A stretch of DNA of 64,000 nt from Candidatus Arcticimaribacter forsetii (GTDB lineage: Bacteria > Bacteroidota > Bacteroidia > Flavobacteriales > Flavobacteriaceae): positions 62,001 through 126,000 of the forward strand of contig NZ_OU342399.1 of assembly GCF_910589745.1 (NCBI RefSeq). The letters are read 5' to 3'. Each line of letters opens with the position of its first letter. Positions within the stretch are counted from its first letter, which is position 1. A model generated the notes under the pieces. It worked only from the letters and a program-made list of their open reading frames with translations. It did no database searches and was not told the origin of the DNA. Positions 43,098 through 52,125 of this stretch are shown piece after piece. A program made the translations under genes and the position numbers.

Positions 43098-44645
43098 ATG
43101 TTTAAAAAAAGCTGTTTTTATTTAAGCTCAATCCTAATTTTCTTTTTCTTAGGACCTATGGTTTTTGGTCAGTTATCTCCCATAACTGGGACTTCAATTT
43201 CTGATGACAATGTAAAAATAAACATTACTTTTGACCAAGAAATATACTCTAATTCATCTTGTAGTACATTGACTTGTATTGAAGTAAATGACTTCAGTTT
43301 AAGTCTTAGTGGAGGTTCTGCAACTCTAGCCTCTACAACTCCAATAACGATTACAAAATTGGGGAATTTTAATTTTAATGTCAATTGGGAATCCGGGGAG
43401 CCAAATAATGCGGGAGGGGAAGATTATGCGCATCATTGGCCCAGTGGTCTGATAAACGATTATCCTAATAACCAAATTTTGGATGGTGTCTTAGAAGTTA
43501 TTAGTTCTGCATCTCCTACAATCAGTGGCTATACTTATTTTGCAACTTGGCCCGAAGGTTCAGACTGTGCACACTCTTATTATAGAGCAAATACAGCTAA
43601 AAGTTGGACTGATTCTAAAGCTGATGCTACCGCAGCAGGGATTGCTTTAGGAATAGGAGCAGATTTATTAGTTTATAATTCACAAGAAGAATATGATTAT
43701 TTAGTCAATAACCACCAAGCTAGTGTTGGAAGTACTTGGATTGGATTAAGACAATATCCAGACGCTGTAGACTACAGCGAGCCGACTGGAGGTTGGTACT
43801 GGGATGATGGAACTCCTGTAGATAATAGCGCTGCTCCCTTAACATATCAAATAACTATTGCATTGAATGGGACTCCTAATGGTGATGAAGTAGTAACTGT
43901 TAACCCAGTTACAGCCCCTTTTTCCATTTTTAATTGCGCAGGTGTCTCTGCAATTAGTCAAACGAATAGAGCTAATATTGTAGGGCTAAATGACATGGTA
44001 GCCCCTTATATTGTAAGTACGGAAATGTCTGATGACAACTCTAGTGTACGGGTTGTATTCAACGAGCCTATATTTACAGACGGAACTAATCCTATTCTAA
44101 ATACAGACTTTACCTTAAGCATCGATCAAAACGGAAGTGCCGCTAATTTAAACTCTGTAAATCCAACTTCAATTGCTGTTTATGGTCGTGTTATTGACCT
44201 GAATCTTCCCATGAATGGATTACCAATTACAGGAAGAGAGGTGCTGACAATACTTCCTTCAGTAGGAAGTGTCTTAGATGCTGCTAGTAATGTTGCTTCC
44301 TCGACTCAAACAAACAATGTTGTAAACTTTAACCCGCCGAAAACAGGACCTGTTTATTTGAGTAATATTTACAAGACATCGGTTGTTTCTGGAACTATTA
44401 CTATTGCTGAAGAAGGGTTTCTTTGTAATGAAATTCAGGCTAATAATTATAATCAAGCCTATCATGACGGTATTATTATAGAGCCTCAAATTGGAAATTA
44501 TATTATTTATAACATACGATATTCTTATCCTTCTCAGCTCGTGGAGGGTTCTGACTTTGCCTATTTTCATTTAAGAGGATTTGATCAAATACTGGAAGTC
44601 CAAAAATCGAATGGGCTTATTGTTGGTAAATATTCTTGTAATTGA
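43098..44645 (+). CDS. Secreted protein with Ig/SwmB-like domains and a circularly permuted C-type lectin domain
   Basis: 515 aa from the ATG at 43098 (signal peptide ends MVFGQ). Residues about 28-90 and 238-280 are the two parts of an Ig/SwmB-like domain (DDNVKINITFDQEI, then YQITIALNGTPNGDEVVTVNP); a complete sister copy follows at about 300-405 (SDDNSSVRVVFNEPIF ... GREVLTILPS). Between the parts lies a C-type lectin fold in swapped order: first its C-terminal half (NVNWESGEPNNAGGEDYAH, about 95-134), then its N-terminal half (YYRANTAKSWTDSKADA ... STWIGLRQYPD ... GWYWDDGTPVD, about 143-232). No frameshift is seen. The C-terminal 110 residues are unassigned. Probably a surface glycan-binding protein. 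Confidence 0.7.
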   Translation: MFKKSCFYLSSILIFFFLGPMVFGQLSPITGTSISDDNVKINITFDQEIYSNSSCSTLTCIEVNDFSLSLSGGSATLASTTPITITKLGNFNFNVNWESGEPNNAGGEDYAHHWPSGLINDYPNNQILDGVLEVISSASPTISGYTYFATWPEGSDCAHSYYRANTAKSWTDSKADATAAGIALGIGADLLVYNSQEEYDYLVNNHQASVGSTWIGLRQYPDAVDYSEPTGGWYWDDGTPVDNSAAPLTYQITIALNGTPNGDEVVTVNPVTAPFSIFNCAGVSAISQTNRANIVGLNDMVAPYIVSTEMSDDNSSVRVVFNEPIFTDGTNPILNTDFTLSIDQNGSAANLNSVNPTSIAVYGRVIDLNLPMNGLPITGREVLTILPSVGSVLDAASNVASSTQTNNVVNFNPPKTGPVYLSNIYKTSVVSGTITIAEEGFLCNEIQANNYNQAYHDGIIIEPQIGNYIIYNIRYSYPSQLVEGSDFAYFHLRGFDQILEVQKSNGLIVGKYSCN

Positions 44646-44927
44646 TTAAAATTTCAGTGAACCTCGTTTAGATCTGAATTAACTGCTTTGTTTGTTTAGG
44701 GTAAAATATAATCCGTGCAAACTCAGAAATATTTGGTTCTTTCTCTCAAATTATTCTCTTAATCCTGGCAAGGGAGGCAATTTTTATCTTCCTGTTTGTG
44801 TAACCTGAATTTTTAAACCCACTTATTTAGTCGTCTTTAAGCTTAATAAACTTGAACTTGGAACTTCTTTCTTATTTGTCTAGAAGAGCTCTAGCTCGAT
44901 ATATTTTTACTATATTTAAATAAAAAA
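44646..44927. other. 282-base gap without recognised features
   Basis: No open frame of note, terminator or repeat is seen. The last 40 bases before 44928 are AT-rich and presumably hold the promoter of the DoxX-like pair, though no exact TAnnTTTG is present. Confidence 0.3.
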
Positions 44928-45272
44928 ATGGAATTACTAACTACACTTTCTCAAGTAATAATTGCTGCGTCTATTGGAATCGTATGGGTGTTTCGATTTG
45001 ACAATATAGTAGAAGAATTTAAACAGTACGGATTATCGGATTTAATTAGAAGTATGGTTGGGGCAGCAAAAATTTCTTTAGCCACCTTATTGGTTGCTGG
45101 GATTTGGTATCCTGCTTTAATTCTTTTCTCTGCTGCAGGAATCGCTTTTTTAATGGCTTGTGCTCTCTATGCACACTTTAGTGTTCGTAACCCTATTAAA
45201 AAATATCTACCTGCGTTTTCATTGCTCTGTCTTTCGGTTTTTATAATTGCTAGGGACTTGAATCTAATATAA
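44928..45272 (+). CDS. DoxX-like membrane protein 1
   Basis: 114 aa with four membrane helices. VEEFKQYGLSDLIRSMVGAAKIS after the first helix, and LLVAGIWYPALILFSAAG, fit the DoxX-like/DoxX_2 family. These small proteins sit in the inner membrane and are often linked to redox stress. It ends directly before the start of a sister gene (stop TAA then ATG), so the pair is translated together. Confidence 0.75.
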   Translation: MELLTTLSQVIIAASIGIVWVFRFDNIVEEFKQYGLSDLIRSMVGAAKISLATLLVAGIWYPALILFSAAGIAFLMACALYAHFSVRNPIKKYLPAFSLLCLSVFIIARDLNLI

Positions 45273-45605
45273 ATGGGGCTAATTTATTGGTTGTCATATT
45301 TTTCAGGGGTGTCTTTTCTTGGTTTTGGATTAAGCTGTTTTTTTAACCCTTTCATCAAAAAAGAATTTAAACGATATGGGCTATCTAAGTTCAGAACCAC
45401 CACTGGATTTTTTCAATTAATTGGTGCTTTTGCAATCTTATTAACCGACTATAACCTGACCTTATGGAACACAAGCTCTCTGGGTTTATCCGTACTCATG
45501 TTACTCGGTTTTATAGTTCGAATTCGATTAAAAGATAGTTTTATTCAATCGTTTCCTTCTTTCTTTTATATGTTGTTAAACGGATACATCTTTTGGAACA
45601 TTTAA
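45273..45605 (+). CDS. DoxX-like membrane protein 2
   Basis: 110 aa with four helices. KKEFKRYGLSKFRTTTGFFQLIGAFAIL aligns with the EEFKQYGLSDLIRSMVGAAKI segment of the preceding gene, so the two are tandem paralogues. Abutting codons and the same topology suggest a heterodimer or hetero-oligomer in the membrane. The start follows the upstream stop without a gap. Confidence 0.75.
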   Translation: MGLIYWLSYFSGVSFLGFGLSCFFNPFIKKEFKRYGLSKFRTTTGFFQLIGAFAILLTDYNLTLWNTSSLGLSVLMLLGFIVRIRLKDSFIQSFPSFFYMLLNGYIFWNI

Positions 45606-45664
45606 TTTTAGATTGTCTCTTTTTTTAAATCATTAATCTGGAACACCTCATTAGAATAAATCCG

Positions 45665-47953
45665 CTAAGGAGTGATTTTTTGTTTTACAACCAGTGCATC
45701 GTTAAACACAAAGGGCTTAGGCATCATACTCATTGTTCTTGGAGACATTTTTACCCATGGGTTGTTCATTAAATCAAAAGAGTATTCATCTAGTGTAAAA
45801 GAAAGTTCCGTGTCTTTAGCTATTGTATATGAAATTTCGAGTGCATCTTGTTCTTGAACATAAAAAGTAAGTAACCTGTTGTTTTCTGTTGTGTAGGACA
45901 AGTTTTCCGAAACCTCAACCCCGTTATAACTTAAAGAATCAAAATTTATATCCTGATTTACATACAGTCTTAAAACATCCGCTTTTTTATTTGCTTCAAG
46001 TTTGATGGTTACAGCTCTTTTTCCCCCGAAGACAGAATCTTTAAGGGTTGTTGATTCGTAATGTGGAATCTCATAAAAAGGTGCTTCTGAAGCAAAGGTA
46101 AACCCTGAATTATACTTACTCCGAGCTACAGAACTTATAAGTGATGACGCTACCTTTGGGTTGGTCCCGAGGTATTCCTTTGACCAATCATCTAAAGTAG
46201 TGTCATAGGTTAGCCAATGAGCTTTTTGTTCTTCTAAACTCTGAGTGTATAACAAACTATTTGGTTTCTTTCGATCTTCACTGAAATCGTGGGTTGAATG
46301 AGCGTATAAAAAGAATCCAAATGCTACTAAAATAAACCCTTGCGTTACTCTTTGTTTATATTCAAAAGAATGAATTACAGAAAGAATTAGTCCAAAAAGT
46401 AGAACAGTAAAAATGGTGCTGATTACTATAGTTTTTAAACCGAGTCCCACAGGAAAGGTTTGAATGAGTGGACTAAAAATTAGAACTGCCGGAAGTGCCA
46501 ATAATAAATGGATATAGACAGAAGTAAATTCTCTTTTTATTAAGATCCAAAAAGAAACTAAAGCGCAATAAAAAGGTAGAATAAAATAAGCTGCCCCTTT
46601 TAAATAAAAGGCAATTAAAGCATTAATAACCAACCAAATAATCAGAGGAGCAACCATAAGATTAGCGGCAGTTTCTATTCTTTGAAATTTAGAATATAAG
46701 AACCAACAAATGGCTAAAGAAAAGGATACAAAAAATCCAATATATGCGTGTCCATTATAGGTAAATCCATGCAATATTTCTGAATAATGGGGATATATTT
46801 TTAGAATCGTTTTCCACCCATAGAACCCCAAAAAGAATGCCATGAGAATTGAAAATAAAAAAGGCAAAAATCCTTTTAAAATAGGCTTAAACTGGAGGGT
46901 ATGATTTTTAAAACCAACGAACAGAAGTACAATAAATAAAAGAGCTGCAATAAGTATCATGGGGATTACCCAATAAAACGGATAATTAATCATTTTAAGT
47001 ATCGGAAAGTTAGTGTATACATGATCCTCGGCACTCTTAATTAAATCTAAATCAGCATCTGCAAAATAAGTAAGTAAAGGCATTAAATAACTTCCCTGAT
47101 GTTCTAGTGAATTTCGATCCATTCGTTCAAAATTGTCCCCTGCCGTATGGTAGTCAAAATGATCGTCTATGAACGCAAAAAACAACCCGTCGATATCACC
47201 TTCCTCTCTAAGAATTGTAGAGTCGGTATCGTTAGGAAGCATTTTGTAAACGCTATACAGCAAAGAACTCGCTAGGGGGAAGTCCGGATTTGCTTGCTTA
47301 AATCCTTTGATAAGATTTTTGTTCCCATGATTTGTTTCAACAATCATTGAACTTGGACCTCCGCTTCCTCTAGATTCAAAATTTAGAGACAAAGCAACAT
47401 CTTTAGCCCAGCGGTGTTCACGTACAAACAATTTAGCCCCAACAAGTCCAACTTCTTCTGCATCGGTAAACAATATTATAATATCATTCTTGGGTTGTTT
47501 TCCGGTTGCTTTAAAAGCCCTAAGAGATTCTAAAATAGTAACCACGCCGCTCCCAGCATCACTTGCTCCAAAAGAAGGAGTTAAAGCGCTGTCGTAATGA
47601 GAAAACACTAAAAGTGATTTTTTGGACTCTGTACCCTTTATTTTAGCAACTATATTAACCGGCTGGTTCATCCGCTTCTCTTTTTCATTTAAAACATAGC
47701 CTCTTTGTATTTCTGGATTAAGATCCAGCTCTTTAAGTTGCTGAATTAAAAATTCTCGTACCCTTTTGTTTTCTTTTGTTCCAACATAATGTGGAGCTTT
47801 TGTAATTTCTTTAAGGGGAACTAATGCTCTTTCGGTTGAAAATTCGGTTTCTGCTGTTTCTAAGGAAGAAATAGAACGCGGCATTAGATTATAAAAACTA
47901 AAATAAACGGCGGCTAATAGTAAGAAGAACGATAATGTAGAGGCTTTTTTCAT
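45665..47953 (-). CDS. Membrane-embedded M28 aminopeptidase
   Basis: 762 aa from the ATG at 47953, which starts a helix (MKKASTLSFFLLLAAVYFSF); an upstream ATG at 48028 would add 25 residues. Residues about 70-310 are the peptidase: zinc ligands in VFSHYDSALTPSFGASDAGSG, FTDAEEVGLVG and the terminal His of DHFDYHTAGDNFERMD. About nine membrane helices follow (about 325-555), then a C-terminal beta-rich domain, the layout of ER-type metallopeptidases (Fxna/ERMP1-like). It likely trims peptides in the periplasm. Confidence 0.85.
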   Translation of the reverse strand: MKKASTLSFFLLLAAVYFSFYNLMPRSISSLETAETEFSTERALVPLKEITKAPHYVGTKENKRVREFLIQQLKELDLNPEIQRGYVLNEKEKRMNQPVNIVAKIKGTESKKSLLVFSHYDSALTPSFGASDAGSGVVTILESLRAFKATGKQPKNDIIILFTDAEEVGLVGAKLFVREHRWAKDVALSLNFESRGSGGPSSMIVETNHGNKNLIKGFKQANPDFPLASSLLYSVYKMLPNDTDSTILREEGDIDGLFFAFIDDHFDYHTAGDNFERMDRNSLEHQGSYLMPLLTYFADADLDLIKSAEDHVYTNFPILKMINYPFYWVIPMILIAALLFIVLLFVGFKNHTLQFKPILKGFLPFLFSILMAFFLGFYGWKTILKIYPHYSEILHGFTYNGHAYIGFFVSFSLAICWFLYSKFQRIETAANLMVAPLIIWLVINALIAFYLKGAAYFILPFYCALVSFWILIKREFTSVYIHLLLALPAVLIFSPLIQTFPVGLGLKTIVISTIFTVLLFGLILSVIHSFEYKQRVTQGFILVAFGFFLYAHSTHDFSEDRKKPNSLLYTQSLEEQKAHWLTYDTTLDDWSKEYLGTNPKVASSLISSVARSKYNSGFTFASEAPFYEIPHYESTTLKDSVFGGKRAVTIKLEANKKADVLRLYVNQDINFDSLSYNGVEVSENLSYTTENNRLLTFYVQEQDALEISYTIAKDTELSFTLDEYSFDLMNNPWVKMSPRTMSMMPKPFVFNDALVVKQKITP

Positions 47954-48083
47954 CCGGATGTTTTTTATAAATGTATTAATAAAATAACGAATAGGTTTGG
48001 TCCAAATCTCATGAAAATCTAAAAACAATAACAGGTTCTGAAAAGTTTAATTAACTTAAGCTTCTTATTAATCATAGTGAATT

Positions 48084-49052
48084 ATGAAAAGAATTACATT
48101 GTTATCCCTTTTAATGGTTTGGTGTTTTCAGTCTCAAGGTCAATTTAAAAAAGAACAAATAAGCTTTGAAAGTGCCAATCCCTTTTCATTAAGTGATATA
48201 ATTTTGGATCTCGAAAACCAAGAAAGACAAACTGTTTTTGGGAAATTAACAATCCCTATCGATTCCCTAAATCCTGAACAGAAGTATCCTTTAATAATAG
48301 GAGTGGCTGGAAGTTTAGGCTGGAGAAAACATCATCTTGAATATATGGACATGTACCAGAAAGACGGTTTTGCAACTTTTGAACTCAATAGTTTTAAAAG
48401 CAGGAACATAACCTCAACAGTAGGATCACAAGATCAGGTTACTGTTGCTGCAATTATCTTAGACGCGTACAGAGCTCTAGAAAAACTTTCTGCTCATCCA
48501 AATATTGACAAAGACCGGGTTTCTATAACTGGTTGGAGTTTAGGAGGTGGCGTGTCCCTTTTTTCTGGATGGATGCCAGTAAAAAACGCAATAACAACCG
48601 AGTATAGTTTCGCTTCTCATTTAGCCTTTTATCCTCCTTGTTTTATTGATCCGGAAAACCGAGAGTTTACAAAAGCTCCCATTCACATTTTAATAGGAGA
48701 ATCAGACAATTGGACACCTGCGGCACCGTGTTCTCGTCTTATTGAAAAGCTAGGTGAAAATGCAAATATAAACTTAACTACCTTCCCGAATGCACATCAT
48801 TCTTTTGATAGTGAAACTCCTGTACAAAGAAATGAAAAGGGATATAGCTTTAAGGATTGTGTATTTACATTAACCCAGGAAGGAGACATCCTCATGAATT
48901 ATTTGAATATTCCAATGTCTAATCCCTTGCTACAAAAGATAGGATTTATTTTTTGTGTAGAACGAGGCGTTGATATAGGAGGAAATCCACAAGCTCGCAA
49001 AAAATCTTTTTCATTTGCAAAAGAGTTTATGAATACAACTTTGAAAGAGTAG
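48084..49052 (+). CDS. Secreted dienelactone-hydrolase-like alpha/beta hydrolase
   Basis: 322 aa with a signal peptide (1-19, QSQGQ). The catalytic set is visible: GWSLGGGVSL (Ser), LIGESDNWTP (Asp) and FPNAHHSFD (His), in the order of the DLH family. Substrates are unknown; a carboxylic ester is expected. It runs divergently from the M28 peptidase gene, with about 130 bases between starts, and is followed by a membrane-anchored protein with a TTG start. Confidence 0.78.
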   Translation: MKRITLLSLLMVWCFQSQGQFKKEQISFESANPFSLSDIILDLENQERQTVFGKLTIPIDSLNPEQKYPLIIGVAGSLGWRKHHLEYMDMYQKDGFATFELNSFKSRNITSTVGSQDQVTVAAIILDAYRALEKLSAHPNIDKDRVSITGWSLGGGVSLFSGWMPVKNAITTEYSFASHLAFYPPCFIDPENREFTKAPIHILIGESDNWTPAAPCSRLIEKLGENANINLTTFPNAHHSFDSETPVQRNEKGYSFKDCVFTLTQEGDILMNYLNIPMSNPLLQKIGFIFCVERGVDIGGNPQARKKSFSFAKEFMNTTLKE

Positions 49053-49086
49053 ATTCGTAAAAATTAACTTTAAAAAAACATTCTTT

Positions 49087-49794
49087 TTGAAAAAAATATT
49101 TAAAATTATCGGTTTCTCCTTACTGGGTATATTCTTTTTAATATTTGTTATACTTACGTTGTTTTTGTTTACCAACAACAAACCCCTGCCAGAAGGCAAA
49201 CAAGGTGAAGAAGCGGATCAACTAGCCAGGGAAATGCTGGAGTCTTTATCTTATGATTCCTATAAAAATACCGAATATATTGAATGGACTTTTAGAGGAA
49301 AAACACAATATCAATGGTTTAAAAATCAGGGGCGATGTACTGTCATTTGGGAGAATGTTGAGGTTGAATTAAATCTCATAAAAAAAGAACGCTCTTTAGT
49401 TTTTCTAGATGAAACTGAATATAATGGTCCAGATAAAATTAATATAATTAATAAGGCTTTATCAAAATTTAACAACGATTCTTTCTGGCTAGTTGCTCCT
49501 TTTAAAGTTTTCGATTCAGGCACTGAACGCAGATTAGTTAAAGTAGAAAATGAAAACGATGCTCTTCTTGTAACCTACACCAAAGGAGGAAATACACCCG
49601 GTGATTCTTATTTGTGGTATTTAAACAATGAATCAATTCCTATATCCTATGAAATGTGGGTTCAAAAATATCCTCTTGGGGGAATTCCAGCAACTTGGGA
49701 AGAATGGATTACAACAAGCCGGGGTGCGAAACTACCTCAACTTCATAAAATATGGTTTTATGAACTTAAGTTAAGTTCTGTTCAAGGCATCTAA
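49087..49794 (+). CDS. Membrane-anchored protein of unknown function, TTG start
   Basis: 235 aa starting at TTG 49087: the N-terminal helix (KKIFKIIGFSLLGIFFLIFV) needs this codon, a stop lies in frame shortly upstream, and no ATG exists before about residue 50. Residues about 40-235 form a mainly beta domain (EWTFRGKTQYQWFKNQG, NDALLVTYTKGG, YLWYLNNESIPISYEMW) faintly like LolA-type lipoprotein-binding folds. The function is not recognised. It lies 34 bases after the hydrolase and may be co-transcribed. Confidence 0.6.
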   Translation: MKKIFKIIGFSLLGIFFLIFVILTLFLFTNNKPLPEGKQGEEADQLAREMLESLSYDSYKNTEYIEWTFRGKTQYQWFKNQGRCTVIWENVEVELNLIKKERSLVFLDETEYNGPDKINIINKALSKFNNDSFWLVAPFKVFDSGTERRLVKVENENDALLVTYTKGGNTPGDSYLWYLNNESIPISYEMWVQKYPLGGIPATWEEWITTSRGAKLPQLHKIWFYELKLSSVQGI

Positions 49795-49806
49795 TAAAAT
49801 TTATTT

Positions 49807-51021
49807 TTATTTAAAGCTAAATGTTAATCCTGCGTTTTTTTCAAGTCGGTCTACTAGTGCATCCCCCATTGCAACAGCGGGTGTTAAAACCCCGCTAACC
49901 TCTGGTAGTTTATCTTTTGCTAAACAAACCGCAGACTCTCCAAGCATTTTTGAAGTAGATCCATATCCAGGATCTTTATCTCCTGTTACTTTTACAAAAG
50001 CAGTAGAGCCGTCTTCTAAAGTTGCATAAAACCTAAGGTTATAAAATCCGTTTTCGCGTTGTTCTTTTGTGGGTCCCTCCCCTGGTTTAGGTAGAATTCT
50101 GTTTGCAAAACGTTTTAAGACAGATCCGGGTTTAGCGGTCATCATTAATAGAGGTAAAGCGGTCATTATTCCTTTTATCCTACCTTTAAAACCTGGGCCG
50201 GACATAGTTGCTTCGTCATATCTAAAGTCTTTCCCATAAGAATAATCCATCAGTGCGTTGGAACGACGCACTACTTTTGTGTTTATCCCTGCCATTATAA
50301 AAGGACCTATCCAGTTTTTTGAAGTTGGATCATATTTTACGTTTTTCAAATCCGGTCGGTCATCGCCCTCTTGTTGATCAGCAGGGTTTAAGCCGTAAGG
50401 ATTAACCAAAACCTTGTAGATGCTTTTATCTTTAAATGCCTGCTCTAAAACCTTACTTAAGCTCGCATAAGTTCCACCGCTAAGTCCTCCACGCATTCCT
50501 GCAACACGCATTCTAATTCTTTTAGCTCGTTGCCCTTTTTGAGCTTGAGCTTCTCTTTGCGTAAAATAAACTCCCATGTCTGAAGGGATTGAATCAAACC
50601 CGCAAGTATGAACTATTTTAACTCCTTTTGCCTTTGCTTGATCATGATGTTTATCGATCATAGTTCTCATCCATTGAACCTCTCCCGAAAGATCGCAATA
50701 ATGAGCCCCATAAGTAACACAAGCAGCAACCAGTTTAGAACCATAAGTAACATAAGGTCCAACTGTTGTGCATATTACTTTGGTCTTTAATACAAGTTCC
50801 TTTAAGCTCTCTTCATTATCGCTATCTGCAATAACTAAAGGGACTGTTTTATCAGCAACCGCCTTGCGCACCTCTTCTAATTTTTGAAGGTTTCGCCCTG
50901 CCATCGCCCATTTTAAACTTCCATTGACTCCATATTGTTTATAAAGATATGCAGCAACTAGTCTGCCAGTAAAGCCGGAAGCACCCCAAACAATTACATC
51001 AAATTCTTTAGTCATTTTCAT
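49807..51021 (-). CDS. Saccharopine dehydrogenase-like / trans-acting enoyl reductase family protein
   Basis: 404 aa. Rossmann motif VIVWGASGFTGRLVAAYL, the CTTVGPYVTYGSKLVAACVTYGAHYCDLSGE segment and HTCGFDSIPSDMGV are characteristic of the family that includes mycobacterial trans-acting enoyl reductases and eukaryotic saccharopine dehydrogenase-like oxidoreductases. It likely reduces a lipid or polyketide-like substrate with NADPH. Start may be Met1 (51021) or Met3 (51015); either overlaps the upstream DUF1295 gene (by 14 or 8 bases), so the pair is coupled. Confidence 0.8.
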   Translation of the reverse strand: MKMTKEFDVIVWGASGFTGRLVAAYLYKQYGVNGSLKWAMAGRNLQKLEEVRKAVADKTVPLVIADSDNEESLKELVLKTKVICTTVGPYVTYGSKLVAACVTYGAHYCDLSGEVQWMRTMIDKHHDQAKAKGVKIVHTCGFDSIPSDMGVYFTQREAQAQKGQRAKRIRMRVAGMRGGLSGGTYASLSKVLEQAFKDKSIYKVLVNPYGLNPADQQEGDDRPDLKNVKYDPTSKNWIGPFIMAGINTKVVRRSNALMDYSYGKDFRYDEATMSGPGFKGRIKGIMTALPLLMMTAKPGSVLKRFANRILPKPGEGPTKEQRENGFYNLRFYATLEDGSTAFVKVTGDKDPGYGSTSKMLGESAVCLAKDKLPEVSGVLTPAVAMGDALVDRLEKNAGLTFSFK

Positions 51022-51970
51022 TTCTATATTTTAATTTTTTTGGTTTACTTGGAAAAAAAATAGGTGTAGTCTCTTGGTGTTTTTTATAATCTGGACGTTT
51101 TTGAACAGAATAATATTCTGCTGGAATTGCTCCCGTATAATAAACCAAAGTAGTGTACATAATTCGGGATATATAAACTAAGGCTAGTAACAACAAAACT
51201 CCTATTAAGCTTACATCATTTATAAAATATTGTTTTAAAGAAGGAACCGAAGAAATAATCAAACCATTCCAAACCATCCATTCTGCAAAATAATTGGGGT
51301 GTCGGGTATACTTCCATAATCCAACTTTGCAAACTTGTCTTTTTTTGTTTTCTAATCTACACTTCTTTAAGAATTTTTGTTTTTGAATGTCTGCAACATG
51401 CTCTAAAGCAAAAAAGATGATCCATATACAATACCCTATTAATTCAAGTGGATCAATAAATTCTGAGGGATTGTATGCTTGAAGCATCGCTGGAATAGCC
51501 AAAAAAGAGCTGTTTGCAAGACACTGAATCATAATTTCGTATTGCAGAGATAGATTGTCATTTTTGTAGCCTTGTTTAATCCATCGTTTTCTTTGATATT
51601 GGTAACGCGTTAATTCTGTATTTAAATGACCTTTGTACCAAAGAACCAAAGCCCCAATTCCCATTCTTAGGCCGGCAATTAAATACATAGCTCCGACGAT
51701 ATAAGTACGAAGCCAATACCCTTCGCTAAAAAAAAGAACCAAGAGTCCAATACAAACTAAACCCCAAGGCCAACCGATGTCTACATAGGACATGCGCTTG
51801 GTTATATAGGCAGGAATACAAACAACTAAAACAAAAAGAAACAATTGAATTGCGCCATTAACTAAAGTAAATTCTCTTAATACAGGAGTAGAATATAAAA
51901 GTAAAAGACACAACAAAAAGGGCAGATATCCGAGACTTCTGTTTCGTATGTTTTTATAAAATGTATTCAT
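51008..51970 (-). CDS. DUF1295 / steroid 5-alpha-reductase-like membrane protein
   Basis: 320 aa with about eight membrane helices. LWKYTRHPNYFAEWMVWNGLII is the family signature, and PIFFPSKPKK closes the protein. It shares the fold of the gene at 38231-39100 but the two differ strongly in the N-terminal half. It overlaps the following saccharopine-dehydrogenase-like gene, so the pair probably works on one lipid-like substrate; DUF1295 and such NADPH reductases are both reductive enzymes. The reaction is unknown. Confidence 0.8.
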   Translation of the reverse strand: MNTFYKNIRNRSLGYLPFLLCLLLLYSTPVLREFTLVNGAIQLFLFVLVVCIPAYITKRMSYVDIGWPWGLVCIGLLVLFFSEGYWLRTYIVGAMYLIAGLRMGIGALVLWYKGHLNTELTRYQYQRKRWIKQGYKNDNLSLQYEIMIQCLANSSFLAIPAMLQAYNPSEFIDPLELIGYCIWIIFFALEHVADIQKQKFLKKCRLENKKRQVCKVGLWKYTRHPNYFAEWMVWNGLIISSVPSLKQYFINDVSLIGVLLLLALVYISRIMYTTLVYYTGAIPAEYYSVQKRPDYKKHQETTPIFFPSKPKKLKYRNEND

Positions 51971-52043
51971 TTATTTTGTTTAAACCTGGGGCTATCAATT
52001 TATATCTTCCATGAAAGATACAATTATTATACTTTGATTTAAA

Positions 52044-52073
52044 TAAAAAAACCTCGGATAAGACCGAGGTTTA
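52044..52073 (-). terminator. Terminator after the barrel-like paralogue
   Basis: AAACCTCGG and CCGAGGTTT form a stem with a short loop; on the minus strand it ends in T residues. It lies about 55 bases after the stop at 52126. Confidence 0.75.
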
Positions 52074-52125
52074 ATTACTGTTAATCTAAAAAACAACTAC
52101 TAGTTGAATCATTAAGATTCACAAC

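Noticed and set aside
43098..44645. Lectin domain as a target protein of a diversity-generating retroelement.
   Set aside because: No reverse transcriptase, template repeat or adenine-biased variable repeat is seen nearby.
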